Source of the DNA: a virus
Length of the DNA: 64,000 nt
IMG/VR virus record: IMGVR_UViG_3300032223_003493
Coordinates: 18,882 to 82,881 of that record
Strand: one strand, 5' to 3'
Shown: one piece after another, positions 8,070 through 18,347 of the stretch
Numbering within the stretch: the stretch's first letter is position 1
Layout: each line of letters opens with the position of its first letter
Position numbers and translations under genes: made by a program
Notes under the pieces: generated by a model
The model's input: the letters and a program-made list of their open reading frames with translations, nothing else
The model's database searches: none
What the model was told of the DNA's origin: nothing

Positions 8070-9541
8070 TAATAACTTCCTGTTGGTTTAAGTACTGGGT
8101 CAAATAAATAATTTTGAGTTGCTACTGAAAAATTAACTTTACCTTTTTGGTAATCCATTCTAGAATGTTCTTCAGATTCAGTTGACCATACAACTTCAGG
8201 CAATTCTAACTTAATTGGTCCCATATCAAAAGTTATACCGTCATTATTTATGCTGCTTGGTCCTGATAAGAATTCAACCATTGCCCAAGGTTTTATTGGA
8301 CCAGTGTAGGTAATTGATCCTGAAATTTTACGTCCTTCAGAATAATATGCGTAAGGTAATGAATTCTTAAAAGAATTTATTTTTTTATCACTACTTTTAC
8401 TGTTTAATGTAAATACTGGTTTTAAATTATTTTCAATGCTTATTGACATTTCAGTCACATAAATACTATCAAGCTGAGATTGTTGAAATCCCCTAAAAAG
8501 CTTTGAATCTAAAATACCGCCTAAACCAAAAAGACCATATTCTGGAGCACTTTTATAAACTCTTACATTGTATCCATTAAGAATATAGCTTGGTTTTTTC
8601 TTAAAGTAATTTTGAACTATTGTTGCAAAATTGTTGTACATTTGAACTTGATATGTTCTGTCTACATTCAATACTTTCAAATCAATGTATGCAACTATTT
8701 GCTCTCCTGGAACAAAATTTATTGCAAATTTTTCAACCAAACATCCACTTAGTAATCCTTGTTTCAAAGTAAACAATGAGAATGATGCTTCTTTACCATT
8801 TGATTGTGGATTAGCCGAAATATAAGAAGTATCTCTTGCAAATGCAGCATTAACTCCACCTCCTATAGTAAGTAATCGATTAGCTTTGTCCACTGCAGTA
8901 ACTGTTACTAAATCGTAACTAGTGCTTGTATCAGATTTTATCTTTGCCTGAAATGGTACTGATAATCCCATAAATTCAGCTATATTGTCAATGTAAAGTT
9001 GAGTTGTTCCAGCAGATATTGTAGATGAATTATCAGAAGTAAATCTACCTATAAAAGAAGTTGGTGATCCTTTGAAAGCTTCAATACAATAATCAAAAAA
9101 TGCCGCTAAAGAAAAATCTAAATATCCCCAACTATCTACTTTAAAAGGATATGTGAAGCTTACATTGTACTCTTTAGGTCCTAATTGAAAAGTATTAGGA
9201 TTTGCCCCTTCACCCGCATATCTTTCTCCTGCATCAGAATCTTGTGCGCCTTGAATATTGAAATTATCAATAGAAAATAAATAATTTGTATTTATATTTG
9301 AAAAAGATAAATTGAAATCTGGATCTTCTCCAAATTCCCTAGAAAGTGCAAAGATATCATAATAACCAGCTTCAAAAGCCGGGGTATATAAATGCGAGCT
9401 GAAGTTATTATAAGCTTCTTTATAAAGGTATTGAGAAGGTGAATATTCTGAACTTCCAATACTAGGAACTACAACTGTTTGATCTACGCCAAAAGCTTTG
9501 ATGCTTGATTTTGATGAACTGGCTTTAACACTTTTTCTCAT
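8069..9541 (-). CDS. Tail-tube-like structural protein (first paralogue)
   Basis: This 490-aa, beta-rich protein has no signal peptide. The C-terminal ~150 residues read as a tube-type barrel: YVTEMSISIENNLKPVFTL, GRKISGSITYTGPIKPWAM, FDMGPIKLELPEVVW and GKVNFSVATQNY. This block matches the arrangement in the 416-aa protein encoded at 6432-7682, so the two are probably diverged paralogues. The first half (FNIQGAQDSDAGERYAGEG, then KEYNVSFTYPF) is probably another sandwich domain. In neck-to-tail gene order this is the position expected for the major tail-tube subunit. No contractile-sheath gene was recognised next to it, so I cannot say whether the tail contracts. Confidence 0.45.
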   Translation of the reverse strand: MRKSVKASSSKSSIKAFGVDQTVVVPSIGSSEYSPSQYLYKEAYNNFSSHLYTPAFEAGYYDIFALSREFGEDPDFNLSFSNINTNYLFSIDNFNIQGAQDSDAGERYAGEGANPNTFQLGPKEYNVSFTYPFKVDSWGYLDFSLAAFFDYCIEAFKGSPTSFIGRFTSDNSSTISAGTTQLYIDNIAEFMGLSVPFQAKIKSDTSTSYDLVTVTAVDKANRLLTIGGGVNAAFARDTSYISANPQSNGKEASFSLFTLKQGLLSGCLVEKFAINFVPGEQIVAYIDLKVLNVDRTYQVQMYNNFATIVQNYFKKKPSYILNGYNVRVYKSAPEYGLFGLGGILDSKLFRGFQQSQLDSIYVTEMSISIENNLKPVFTLNSKSSDKKINSFKNSLPYAYYSEGRKISGSITYTGPIKPWAMVEFLSGPSSINNDGITFDMGPIKLELPEVVWSTESEEHSRMDYQKGKVNFSVATQNYLFDPVLKPTGSY

Positions 9542-9549
9542 ATCAAAAC

Positions 9550-12000
9550 CTATGGTGTAGTTTCAATAGTTATAAGATCATAAATATCCCATAAAATTGG
9601 ACCATTATTTATTCTTGTTACATTAGTTCCAGGTGTTACATAAGCATCCAAAATTCTATCAAATAATTGCAAATCATTTCCCAATGCAAATCTTTGATTT
9701 CTTGCAGTGCCTTTTGGAACTGTAGCTGTAAGAGTTGTAGGTTCGCCATTTTCACCATTTTGAGCAATGACTGTAACTACTAAATCATTTTTTATTGACT
9801 GATCATCTGTTGTAGCAATTCCAGTTGTAGAACCATTGAAAACTACATTCGAAGTAGTCAAGTCATCTACATACGGGACATACACTGATAATTTTCTAGG
9901 CTCTAATGCAATTCTATTTGTAAGTTTGATGCCACGTCTTAGGATTTCTCCTGATATATTTCCATCATCAAGATATCCTCTAAATTTGTAATAAGCAGTT
10001 CCACCTGTTCCTGTCCAAGAAGACCCACTATTTACAGAAGTTAATCCTTGTCCAGAACTACCTGATACAACTCTAGTATAAAGCGAAGTAGATCCTAAAC
10101 CAGTAGCAAAATCTGATGGTTTATTGATCATTAACCAGTAAGTTGTTCCTTGTAAAAGATTCGCTCCAGTACTAAACTTAACAGTATATTCGTTAGTGCC
10201 TTGAAGAACATCGGAATTTCTTATTACTGATGTGCTAGTAATCATTCCATTAGGTGTTGGTGTTGATCCAGTAGCAGAATAAATTGATATACTTATACCT
10301 GTTGTTCCTGATCCTGTAGATTGACCGCCAGCAGAATATTTTAATTTTAATGTTACTCCACCAACAAAACAATTTTCATTTGGTGTTATTTTAAATGCTG
10401 TCAATCCGTTTCTTAAAATTAAGTCTGTGTCATCTTGGATTGTAGCCATTGTATTGTAAGATGGATACTGTATTTCGTTGATATTGGTTAGTTTTCTTTC
10501 AATTAAATCACTACTTAATTGTGGTTTTTTGTAAACATGATAGAAAAGTGGGTTTGTAATACCAGCACCGGACCAATTCAATTCAACAAGATAATTACTT
10601 GTAGTAAAATTTGAAGAAACAAGATTACTATAAACTGGAATACTTTCTACATATTCATCCGTTGAAATGTTGTAAACAATAGTAACGCCATATATTTGAG
10701 TTCCAGACGATAATGAAGAGATATAGTTTGAACATGGAATAACTACATTAGTAAATCCTGTTGCAGCTGCTGTGTTATTACTTCCAATTGCTGCATTGTA
10801 AGTAATAAGATCTCCTCTAAAAATAGCAAATGTATGTTGAACATCAGAGCCTATAGTTTCATAATAAGCTTTAGCAAAATTATAAGGCAATTCAAATCTT
10901 TCTAGCCCACTGAAAGATGTGCCTTTGGAATAGAACTCAGTTTTTCTAAAAGGCTGGGTAGCTAATAATTCTCTATTTGTTTGACTGGAATTATAAGATA
11001 CTGTGCTTAAATATCTATAAACTGCAGATACTGTATTTGAAACATAATCATTTGTTTGATAAGTGGCTAATGCATTATTTGCGTTAGTACAACTTTGAAT
11101 AATTAAATTTTTATCTGTGGAATCACCTAAAATTTGATAAGTTGAAATGTCTGTTGGCATATCAACAATTGTTCTAGTTAAGCCTGTACCAGAATCAACA
11201 ACAACTGGATTTTCAGGATTTTTAACCATAACTTTGCTTATAGGAATCCAGCTTTTTGGAAGAGGCGGAAAATAATTAAAAGTATTTACATTTTCACTTG
11301 TTTCCAAAACAGGAAAACCAGTAATATACTTAACTCTAGGCTGAAATAAGAAAGTAACAGGATTATCCAAATAATAAGTTGCCGGTAATGTTCCGAAAGA
11401 AGAACCATTATAGTAAGATGGATCAACAACTAATCCTGTTAAATCATCAGTAACATTTGAAAAAGAAATCAAATAATTTCCAACAAAAGCTTGAATTGGA
11501 AAACCTAAATTCACAGCAATTGTTGCATCTTTCACATATAGAATATTTGTTCCAGACAAACATGTTGTACTTACTGTTGTTGTCCAAGTTTGAGTTGCTT
11601 TTTGAACTTCAGAAATTGGTAAGCCTAAAGTAACTCCATATTTATAACTTGCCCCAAATCCACCTGAGGAATAATTTTTTGACCATTCTTTTTTGAGTGG
11701 AATTTTTTGTGGCTGTAAATTAAAGATAGAACCATTATAAGCAACTTGTCCACTTCTTACAGTAACATAATATGGATCGTAAGTTATATCGTAAGTTGTT
11801 TCACATCCTAGTGGAGCAGTTTCAAGAATACCAAAATATGGAAATCCTGTGTTTGCCATTGAAAGCAAATTATTAATTTCAAAGATAGAAGAACCAGGAG
11901 TGTTGATATCTCCGATGCCATAATTCAAAGCATCATAAATATTGCCTACTGTTTTTGTTAATTCAAGAACTATCTCTTCTACTTTTGATGATATTGCCAT
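9550..12000 (-). CDS. Fibre/collar-like structural protein with choice-of-anchor-R-like domain
   Basis: This 816-aa protein is rich in Ser, Thr, Asn and Gly, as in phage fibres. The N-terminus (VEEIVLELTKTVGNIYDAL) is helical and likely attaches it to the particle. The middle is beta-rich with no match. Residues about 535-680 form a jelly-roll-like domain resembling choice-of-anchor R: FKITPNENCFVGGVTLKLK, ISISIYSATG, ANLLQGTTYWLMIN, then SSWTGTGG and YKFRGYLDD. Related domains lie in the genes at 12856-17559 and 58326-62225. The last ~130 residues are another beta domain (LSVYVPYVDDLTTSNVVF). It sits one base after the 284-aa gene. A surface-exposed neck or tail decoration is the best guess. 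Confidence 0.5.
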   Translation of the reverse strand: MAISSKVEEIVLELTKTVGNIYDALNYGIGDINTPGSSIFEINNLLSMANTGFPYFGILETAPLGCETTYDITYDPYYVTVRSGQVAYNGSIFNLQPQKIPLKKEWSKNYSSGGFGASYKYGVTLGLPISEVQKATQTWTTTVSTTCLSGTNILYVKDATIAVNLGFPIQAFVGNYLISFSNVTDDLTGLVVDPSYYNGSSFGTLPATYYLDNPVTFLFQPRVKYITGFPVLETSENVNTFNYFPPLPKSWIPISKVMVKNPENPVVVDSGTGLTRTIVDMPTDISTYQILGDSTDKNLIIQSCTNANNALATYQTNDYVSNTVSAVYRYLSTVSYNSSQTNRELLATQPFRKTEFYSKGTSFSGLERFELPYNFAKAYYETIGSDVQHTFAIFRGDLITYNAAIGSNNTAAATGFTNVVIPCSNYISSLSSGTQIYGVTIVYNISTDEYVESIPVYSNLVSSNFTTSNYLVELNWSGAGITNPLFYHVYKKPQLSSDLIERKLTNINEIQYPSYNTMATIQDDTDLILRNGLTAFKITPNENCFVGGVTLKLKYSAGGQSTGSGTTGISISIYSATGSTPTPNGMITSTSVIRNSDVLQGTNEYTVKFSTGANLLQGTTYWLMINKPSDFATGLGSTSLYTRVVSGSSGQGLTSVNSGSSWTGTGGTAYYKFRGYLDDGNISGEILRRGIKLTNRIALEPRKLSVYVPYVDDLTTSNVVFNGSTTGIATTDDQSIKNDLVVTVIAQNGENGEPTTLTATVPKGTARNQRFALGNDLQLFDRILDAYVTPGTNVTRINNGPILWDIYDLITIETTP

Positions 12001-12001
12001 T

Positions 12002-12856
12002 TTAAATATTTATACTCAACTCTGATGAAAGATATGACAAAAGCCTAGTTGGTAAAGGTTTGTCGGAATTTTGCCAATAAGTTTTGAAATCTGGCTCCCA
12101 AGTTGAACTTCCTGTCCAATTTGTAATAATTTCTTTAGTTAAATTTTTCTGCGTATTATATTGTTCTGAAATTATTGCATAATTTCTTATAATTGATGCT
12201 ACTACTATTTTAGAAATATTTTCTTCTGTATATCCAAAATAGCCTCTTGGTAATCTTTCGTCTATAAGTTTGAAAAATACTCTTGAATTTTTAATTGTTC
12301 CGTCATAGTAAGAAACATCTGCTATAAATTTATAAATTTCTAATGAATAAGTTTTATTTGTAGTGAAAGATAATTCTTGAGTTGTTCTTAAAATTTCTTC
12401 AGCTGTACTAATATCTATATCTTTACTTATAATCAAAGGACTACCATTTGGATTATTTACAGGTCTTGCTAAAGAAAATGTAATTGCTTGTCCACCTGTA
12501 TTATCAGAGGTCAAGAAAACTTTACCAAAAACATAACTATCTGACATTGTGTCAAGATTTCCCAAAACCTGTTGAATTGTGTACCCTTGTTCATTTCCAG
12601 AAGGTAATTCTACATTTGTTGTAGATAAGACTGTTTTTATAAGACCTTTACCAAAACTTAAAATATCCAAAACCATGTTATAATTTTGTGATTTTATAGC
12701 AGACAATCCATACAATAGCTGCAAATTACGTTCAACTGTGTTATTAGATAAAGCATATTCTTGAGACGCTAAAGCCATATCTACTGTAGTTGCTGTTTGA
12801 TCTAAAGCGAGCACTAAATTGTTCATTGTGATCGCTGAAGCATAGTTCATTGCCAT
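12002..12856 (-). CDS. Hypothetical virion-associated protein
   Basis: This 284-aa protein starts with a helical, alanine/leucine-rich segment (ITMNNLVLALDQTATTVDMALAS) and a second helix pair (LLYGLSAIKSQNYNMVLDIL), then a beta-rich middle (FGKVFLTSD, AITFSLARP) and a helical C-terminus (ISKIVVASIIRNYAII). No family was recognised. It is joined by a one-base overlap to the 1,567-aa gene upstream and is one base from the 816-aa gene downstream. It may be the adaptor or attachment partner of those two long proteins, by position only. Confidence 0.5.
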   Translation of the reverse strand: MAMNYASAITMNNLVLALDQTATTVDMALASQEYALSNNTVERNLQLLYGLSAIKSQNYNMVLDILSFGKGLIKTVLSTTNVELPSGNEQGYTIQQVLGNLDTMSDSYVFGKVFLTSDNTGGQAITFSLARPVNNPNGSPLIISKDIDISTAEEILRTTQELSFTTNKTYSLEIYKFIADVSYYDGTIKNSRVFFKLIDERLPRGYFGYTEENISKIVVASIIRNYAIISEQYNTQKNLTKEIITNWTGSSTWEPDFKTYWQNSDKPLPTRLLSYLSSELSINI

Positions 12857-15800
12857 TACTTGTTCCTGATCACAATCTTGTCAGTAAGTGGAAATCCATA
12901 ATTTTGATCATTAATTTCTTCCAAAGTTTTATTAACAACTAAATAAGATAGATTTTCTATTTTGTCGCTGCTTATTAATACTGGACTCACTGATACATCT
13001 TGATAGAAAGAGCTATCAACTTCCTGCCAAGTTGAAGTTCCTGTTTTTCTCCATTCTAATTTAAGATTATGAATATTTTCATAATTGTTAAATTGTAATT
13101 CAAGAGATATTGGTTGAGAACTACCAGTAGCTGCATACGAGGTTGTAAATGATGTTGAAGTTGAATTTTTCCAACTACTTATATATGGTTTTTCTTCATT
13201 ATTGATATATAATTTTACTCCACCATTTGTAGTTACTTTGAAATCAAAAGTGGATCCTAATGATGCTTGAGTTGTGAAGTTTCCAATTGCAAATCCATTA
13301 AAATAATTTGTTTGCCCTAATCCACTAAAATTATCAAAGTTTATATTGTGATGAGCTGAAGTTAAATCGCTCATACTATTATTTTCTAAATCAAGGTAAT
13401 TCCAAGATGATTTGCTATACCATTGGGTTATCCAAGTGGGAGATTTATCAAGCTTAATATAAGTTGTTTGCAAATGATTATCAACATAATATTTGAGATA
13501 CAAATGAACATCATTTGCTCTTTTTACAAATCTATTTTGATTATCGCCAAAGTAATGAGTATTTGCTGATCCAGAAAGGTTGTTGCTTAAATAGACTTTG
13601 TAGATACTGTTAGTTGAATCATAAGTTAAATTAGTAATTGCTGTTCCACTAGCAATAACACTTGAAGTTACAGCAATACCAACCATCACTGAAGGATCAA
13701 AATTTTCTTCTGGCATATAAAGTAAATTTGTTCCAGAAGTTCCAGTAGCTCCAATTGATACAACTCTAGAAACAAATGATCTTGGATAAATGTATAGCTG
13801 AGATGGGGTAAATAATGTTTGATTGTTTAATGTCCAAAACTCATCTACATAATAATCTATATCATTAGCTCTTGTAGTATTTGGTTCTGGCAAAATCAAG
13901 GAAGATGTGCTAAAGTCTCTATTGAATCCGCCATAAATTTCATCATCAAGCCCAAAGAAAACTACATAAGGTGTACCTGTTGAAGCTGTCCAAGAATATC
14001 CATCATAAAAAGCTAAATTTGATGCTGTAGGTGCAGATGATTCTTGTATTTGTAATCTAAGGTCATATTTGATTATATAATTTTGATTTGAACTTGTACC
14101 AGCGCTTCCTGAAATTGTCATAACAGAAGAAGAGCCGATAGAAGCAATTTCATACCAAGTAGAAATGTTGCCATAAATAGTACTTCCAAATCCTATAGAA
14201 GCATATTTTTGGTATTTATTAAAATCAGCAGTTGAGTTGTTTGATGGATTGTAAAGCCCACTTACTGCTGTTCCACTTACACTTACCAAACCTAAAGTTT
14301 TAGCATCGTAATTTGGAGGATTGGTGTTAGATTCAAAAACAATCCAATAAGTTCTGTCTTTAGTAAGTGAATAATTTATATAGAAATGAACATCATCAAA
14401 AACATTTTTGATGTTCGAATAGAAAGCTTTTGAACCAGTTATTAACTTTGTATTAGGTAAGCTATTATAATTATCCCAAATGCTACATTGAATATAAGCA
14501 TCAGGATTATTCCAAACAGCCAAACTTTGCAATCTTATCTTAAGAGATTTGATATTTTGATAATCATTCGGCGTTATTTTAAAAGCAAATCTATTGTAAT
14601 TTACGCTTTTGTATCCACCTTTAGTAGTTTGGTTTATATTAGTTGCATCAGAAATAGTAATTTGCTGTTTAAAAACATTTTCTAAATTGTTTATAGAAGC
14701 ATCTGAAGTTGAATATCCAGCAATACTAATTGAGAAAGAATCAGATCTTAAGTCTAATAAATTTTGTGCTGTAAATGTTTGTAAATCTTTTTTACCACCT
14801 ACTACCTCATCATAATTTGAAATCCAGTATTTGCTTCTGTTGTATGCGTAATTAGAAACAGTCATACCAATTTCTTTGATATTTGTAAATGTATTAGGAA
14901 ATTGACTTGAATCAAGAGTATAGAATGATTTTGTCAACTCATAATCATTAATTTTATCTTGTATTTCAGTCTGAGATATATTAGGATTTGCTGATTTCAA
15001 ACTAGCAATAAAGTCCGCTTTAGTTTGTTTTGTAGAATCTGTAGGTTGAACTTGTTTTGTTAAAATTGCTCTACTTTCTCCCATTTGCATATTGGGAATA
15101 ATTGCAGCACTTCCATACAATCTATATTCTTCTATTGAATTGAAAGTACCCGGAGCATTATCATTTCTTTCAGTTTGAGAGCCTTGTTTAAAATATCCAG
15201 AAGTTGATAAATTTTTATTTTTTCTATTAGAATATTCATCATCAGTTATATAAAATTTTGACGAATTTAATTTAATATTTTTTACTAATTTATCACTAGT
15301 AGCATTTTCAAAAACAATTGAAAACGAATAATCTTTAGTTAGTCTATTGCCAGTGTTTTCTTGGTCTAATAAATCCGGTATGTTAGAAACTTCTTGGTAA
15401 AATTCAAATTCTGTATCACTTTCAAAATTGATATCTTTCAATGTCATTCCATTTTCATCATATTTAAAAGCTATTGTAGTTGGAGGATTATTAAGCCAAG
15501 ATATTAATGCATTAGCGCCTGGTTCTTGAACTTGAATATTAATAGGCTCTGTTTCTAGTGGACTGTTCTTAATTCCATATTGCAAACTATCTACAGTTGC
15601 TTTATAGTTCTCTTCAAGCGTTAAATATGTGTCATTTATCACAGACAATACTTGCCCATAAACTGTCATATTGTCTGAACTGTAAAGATAATCTCCTTCA
15701 GTAATTTCTGTTGTAAATTTAGACTGATTTCCAATGACTATATTACTTCCAGAAGCAATGGTAATTTTTCCAGTTCCTTTAGTTGTTTGATAATTTGATT

Positions 15801-17559
15801 TTAAGGCTGGGGCAATAGGATATTTCAGTAAGTTGTGTAATAGAGTAGTTTTCTTAAAACTGTTATTCTTAACATCTATATAGCTGCTAGTACCATACAG
15901 TTTAAAATTGGTAAAAGGAGCTATTAAGTCTACACCTAATTTATCAAAAATATTTTTATAATCTACACTTCTAGTAAAATTTGTCAATGAAATAACATCT
16001 TGCAAGGTGTCATTTATTAAATCGCTATCACCTATTGGAGGAACAGCAAAATTATCAGCTTTTCTCTCTATGTGAACGATTGATGCATTGTTCAAGTTGT
16101 ATGTAGTATTTGTTTTGTTTTTTATAGTCCCTGAAGTTTTAAACGATGGATAAGAAAGAATAATATTTGCAATAATATCGTAATCATTGTCAACTGGTGG
16201 ATAATTTTCAAAATCATTCCAGTCAACAGGTACAGATTCTTGAGGCATAGCTTTACCAAAAAATAAATAAAAGTCTATGTCTCCATTCTCATATTGATTA
16301 CCAGAAATAATATTTTTAGTAGCAATAACAACTGGAAGATACTCAAAAGAATTTAATGATACATAATTTGCTAGTGAATTTGTATCTCCCATACCAGTGA
16401 AAGTTTCTGGATACAAATATCTAAAAGGTTCAGTAGTGGATATATAGTCGCCGTCAAAATATTTTTGATTTGTTTTGCTTCTTGAAAAAAGATAAATATT
16501 TGTATCATTTACACCTGTTTTATCAAATGTAAGATAATTTGTTATATCCTTTTGTAGATATGTTTTTCTAGGATAGATATTCCAAGTTGAACCTAAATTG
16601 CTAGGATTAAAAGTGGTTGCAGTTCCAGAAGTATATGTTGGATACGAGGATAGAAAATCTGTATCATGAGTATCCCAATAAAAAGCTAAGTGATACCAAT
16701 AATTTGCTGTCCAAGATGCTGGTGTCTTGACCTTAAATAAATAATGATCTTTGATTCTGTCAGTTGTTGAACCAGTGGAAGATACTTCTGATACATTATA
16801 AGCAAGATAAGTTAAAGCTAATCCTGACATTGTTCCACTAAGTGAAAAAGTAGAACCTATACCTTGAGTTTTAAGGTATGTATGAGAGGCAATACCTAAA
16901 TCTTTTGGCGTGTTTGTGTACGGATTTATAAATTGAGTACCTTCAAAATAGGACTTTGGAATTAAAATATGTGCTTCATTATTTGATACTGAACCTGTAT
17001 TTTTGACAGAGATCCATCTTGATGAATTAAATAAATTTACTCTTTGATATAAACTTCCATCCCATCTTACAGGGTAGTCATAGTTTGTTCTTTCTGATCC
17101 GTCTCCTGGCTCAGAATTGATGTTGTAAATTATGTAAGCTGTATTTGCATTTCCAGCAGCATTATAAGGGGGAATATAGTATTGCCAAGCATTATAATCC
17201 CAAACTCCCCATCCTTCTGTAGCTGGCGGATTATAATATTGAGGAGTCCATCCACCTGTATTAGCGAAACTTGCAATTTTTAAATCTACTGCGTATTGTC
17301 CACCTTGAAAGCCAAAAGAAATATTATCATCAGCACCAAAAGTCTGATATGGCTTTGTAGTTAAACCATGAGGAGTAAGGCCAGCTAAATCATAGTCGTG
17401 AAAAATTGTTGATCCTCTAAACTTAACCGCAATTCTTTCGTAATCCAAAAAATATCCGTGTTTCAAAGACAAATCACCAATCAAATCTTTGTAAGCGTAT
17501 TTTGCTTTACCAATTTGATTGATGATAAATTCAAGACCTTTTTTGGATACGAGACTCAT
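12856..17559 (-). CDS. Giant fibre/collar-like protein with anchor-R-like and PA14-like domains
   Basis: This 1,567-aa beta-rich protein has no signal peptide. The N-terminus (KGLEFIINQIGKAKYAYKDL) is a short helical anchor. Residues ~990-1200 contain a choice-of-anchor-R-like sandwich (FAFKITPNDYQNIKSLKIRL, IQCSIWDNYN, SLTKDRTYWIVFES, then YDGYSWTASTGTPYVVFFG). Residues ~1405-1523 look like PA14: FNGFAIGNFTTQAS, GGVKLYINNEEKPYI, ISLELQFNNYENIHNLKLEW. PA14 domains are known carbohydrate binders in adhesins and toxins. The remaining sequence is unrecognised. It lies between the tail-terminator-like and tube-like genes, where collar or whisker proteins might be encoded. Binding of host glycans is inferred from the domains. 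Confidence 0.55.
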   Translation of the reverse strand: MSLVSKKGLEFIINQIGKAKYAYKDLIGDLSLKHGYFLDYERIAVKFRGSTIFHDYDLAGLTPHGLTTKPYQTFGADDNISFGFQGGQYAVDLKIASFANTGGWTPQYYNPPATEGWGVWDYNAWQYYIPPYNAAGNANTAYIIYNINSEPGDGSERTNYDYPVRWDGSLYQRVNLFNSSRWISVKNTGSVSNNEAHILIPKSYFEGTQFINPYTNTPKDLGIASHTYLKTQGIGSTFSLSGTMSGLALTYLAYNVSEVSSTGSTTDRIKDHYLFKVKTPASWTANYWYHLAFYWDTHDTDFLSSYPTYTSGTATTFNPSNLGSTWNIYPRKTYLQKDITNYLTFDKTGVNDTNIYLFSRSKTNQKYFDGDYISTTEPFRYLYPETFTGMGDTNSLANYVSLNSFEYLPVVIATKNIISGNQYENGDIDFYLFFGKAMPQESVPVDWNDFENYPPVDNDYDIIANIILSYPSFKTSGTIKNKTNTTYNLNNASIVHIERKADNFAVPPIGDSDLINDTLQDVISLTNFTRSVDYKNIFDKLGVDLIAPFTNFKLYGTSSYIDVKNNSFKKTTLLHNLLKYPIAPALKSNYQTTKGTGKITIASGSNIVIGNQSKFTTEITEGDYLYSSDNMTVYGQVLSVINDTYLTLEENYKATVDSLQYGIKNSPLETEPINIQVQEPGANALISWLNNPPTTIAFKYDENGMTLKDINFESDTEFEFYQEVSNIPDLLDQENTGNRLTKDYSFSIVFENATSDKLVKNIKLNSSKFYITDDEYSNRKNKNLSTSGYFKQGSQTERNDNAPGTFNSIEEYRLYGSAAIIPNMQMGESRAILTKQVQPTDSTKQTKADFIASLKSANPNISQTEIQDKINDYELTKSFYTLDSSQFPNTFTNIKEIGMTVSNYAYNRSKYWISNYDEVVGGKKDLQTFTAQNLLDLRSDSFSISIAGYSTSDASINNLENVFKQQITISDATNINQTTKGGYKSVNYNRFAFKITPNDYQNIKSLKIRLQSLAVWNNPDAYIQCSIWDNYNSLPNTKLITGSKAFYSNIKNVFDDVHFYINYSLTKDRTYWIVFESNTNPPNYDAKTLGLVSVSGTAVSGLYNPSNNSTADFNKYQKYASIGFGSTIYGNISTWYEIASIGSSSVMTISGSAGTSSNQNYIIKYDLRLQIQESSAPTASNLAFYDGYSWTASTGTPYVVFFGLDDEIYGGFNRDFSTSSLILPEPNTTRANDIDYYVDEFWTLNNQTLFTPSQLYIYPRSFVSRVVSIGATGTSGTNLLYMPEENFDPSVMVGIAVTSSVIASGTAITNLTYDSTNSIYKVYLSNNLSGSANTHYFGDNQNRFVKRANDVHLYLKYYVDNHLQTTYIKLDKSPTWITQWYSKSSWNYLDLENNSMSDLTSAHHNINFDNFSGLGQTNYFNGFAIGNFTTQASLGSTFDFKVTTNGGVKLYINNEEKPYISSWKNSTSTSFTTSYAATGSSQPISLELQFNNYENIHNLKLEWRKTGTSTWQEVDSSFYQDVSVSPVLISSDKIENLSYLVVNKTLEEINDQNYGFPLTDKIVIRNK

Positions 17560-17561
17560 TT

Positions 17562-18338
17562 TTAATATGCAGTTGTTGGTACATTATCTGGACCAAAATA
17601 AATTTGTCTAACCAATTCTTTTGCTGAAATTGTTATATTCCCACTTCTGAAAAGTTGTTTACCTGTAGCATCATCAGAAGATTTGTTATCATTGCAAAGT
17701 ACGTCATAAAGCATTCTGATGGGTTCAACATTATCTGCTTGCATTCTAAGTATATTGTTTCTTGCAGTTGTAGATAAATTTGCTACCGATGTTCCAACCC
17801 CTACATCGTTATACATTCTGATAAATGCTTCTGCTGCTTTGCCTGAGTCAGGTAATGAAGGAGCAGATAAAGTTGCGGGGTGTGTTTCGGACCAAAGAGT
17901 GTTGAACTCATTTGTAACTGCTGTTGCGTATGGACTCAAAACATTATTATGATCTACAGTAAAGTGAGCTGGGGACAGGGTAAATTTTTCACACATTGGA
18001 CAAATATCAACTACCCAGATTCTTCTATGTTTTCTTAAGATTGATAAAATAATTCTTGTTGCTTCTTGAGTTACTCTTTCTGTAGTTTCTAAATTGTCAG
18101 CACCTACGTTTACTTCTATACTTACGTTATGCTCAAATTCTTGCAAGCCGAATGAAATATCTTTCAATGGAGAACTTGCACCCTTGAATATAATTGCAAT
18201 ACCATTTGGCCTTACAGCAGCTTCTCCAATATAAAATCCAGAAACAGGTCTATCAAAAATTACTGCTTCACCTTTTGCATTTTTTGGCAATTCATAAAAT
18301 AAAATGCCTCTCAAGGTATCATAAACTCGTTCAAGCAT
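17562..18338 (-). CDS. Tail-terminator / tail-completion-like protein
   Basis: This is a 258-aa protein. The first ~120 residues have the alternating pattern of phage tail-terminator or joining proteins: beta strands (ISFGLQEFEHNVSIEVNVGA) followed by a long helix (TTERVTQEATRIILSILRKHRRIW). A Cys pair, CPMC, follows. The C-terminal half (LSTTARNNILRMQADNVEPI, SAKELVRQIYFGP) is helical and unlike the family, so this is either an extended terminator or a two-domain protein. It directly follows the gp36-like connector, the order seen for neck proteins of many tailed phages. A GGTG purine stretch lies just before the ATG. Confidence 0.45.
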   Translation of the reverse strand: MLERVYDTLRGILFYELPKNAKGEAVIFDRPVSGFYIGEAAVRPNGIAIIFKGASSPLKDISFGLQEFEHNVSIEVNVGADNLETTERVTQEATRIILSILRKHRRIWVVDICPMCEKFTLSPAHFTVDHNNVLSPYATAVTNEFNTLWSETHPATLSAPSLPDSGKAAEAFIRMYNDVGVGTSVANLSTTARNNILRMQADNVEPIRMLYDVLCNDNKSSDDATGKQLFRSGNITISAKELVRQIYFGPDNVPTTAY

Positions 18339-18347
18339 TTATTTCAC

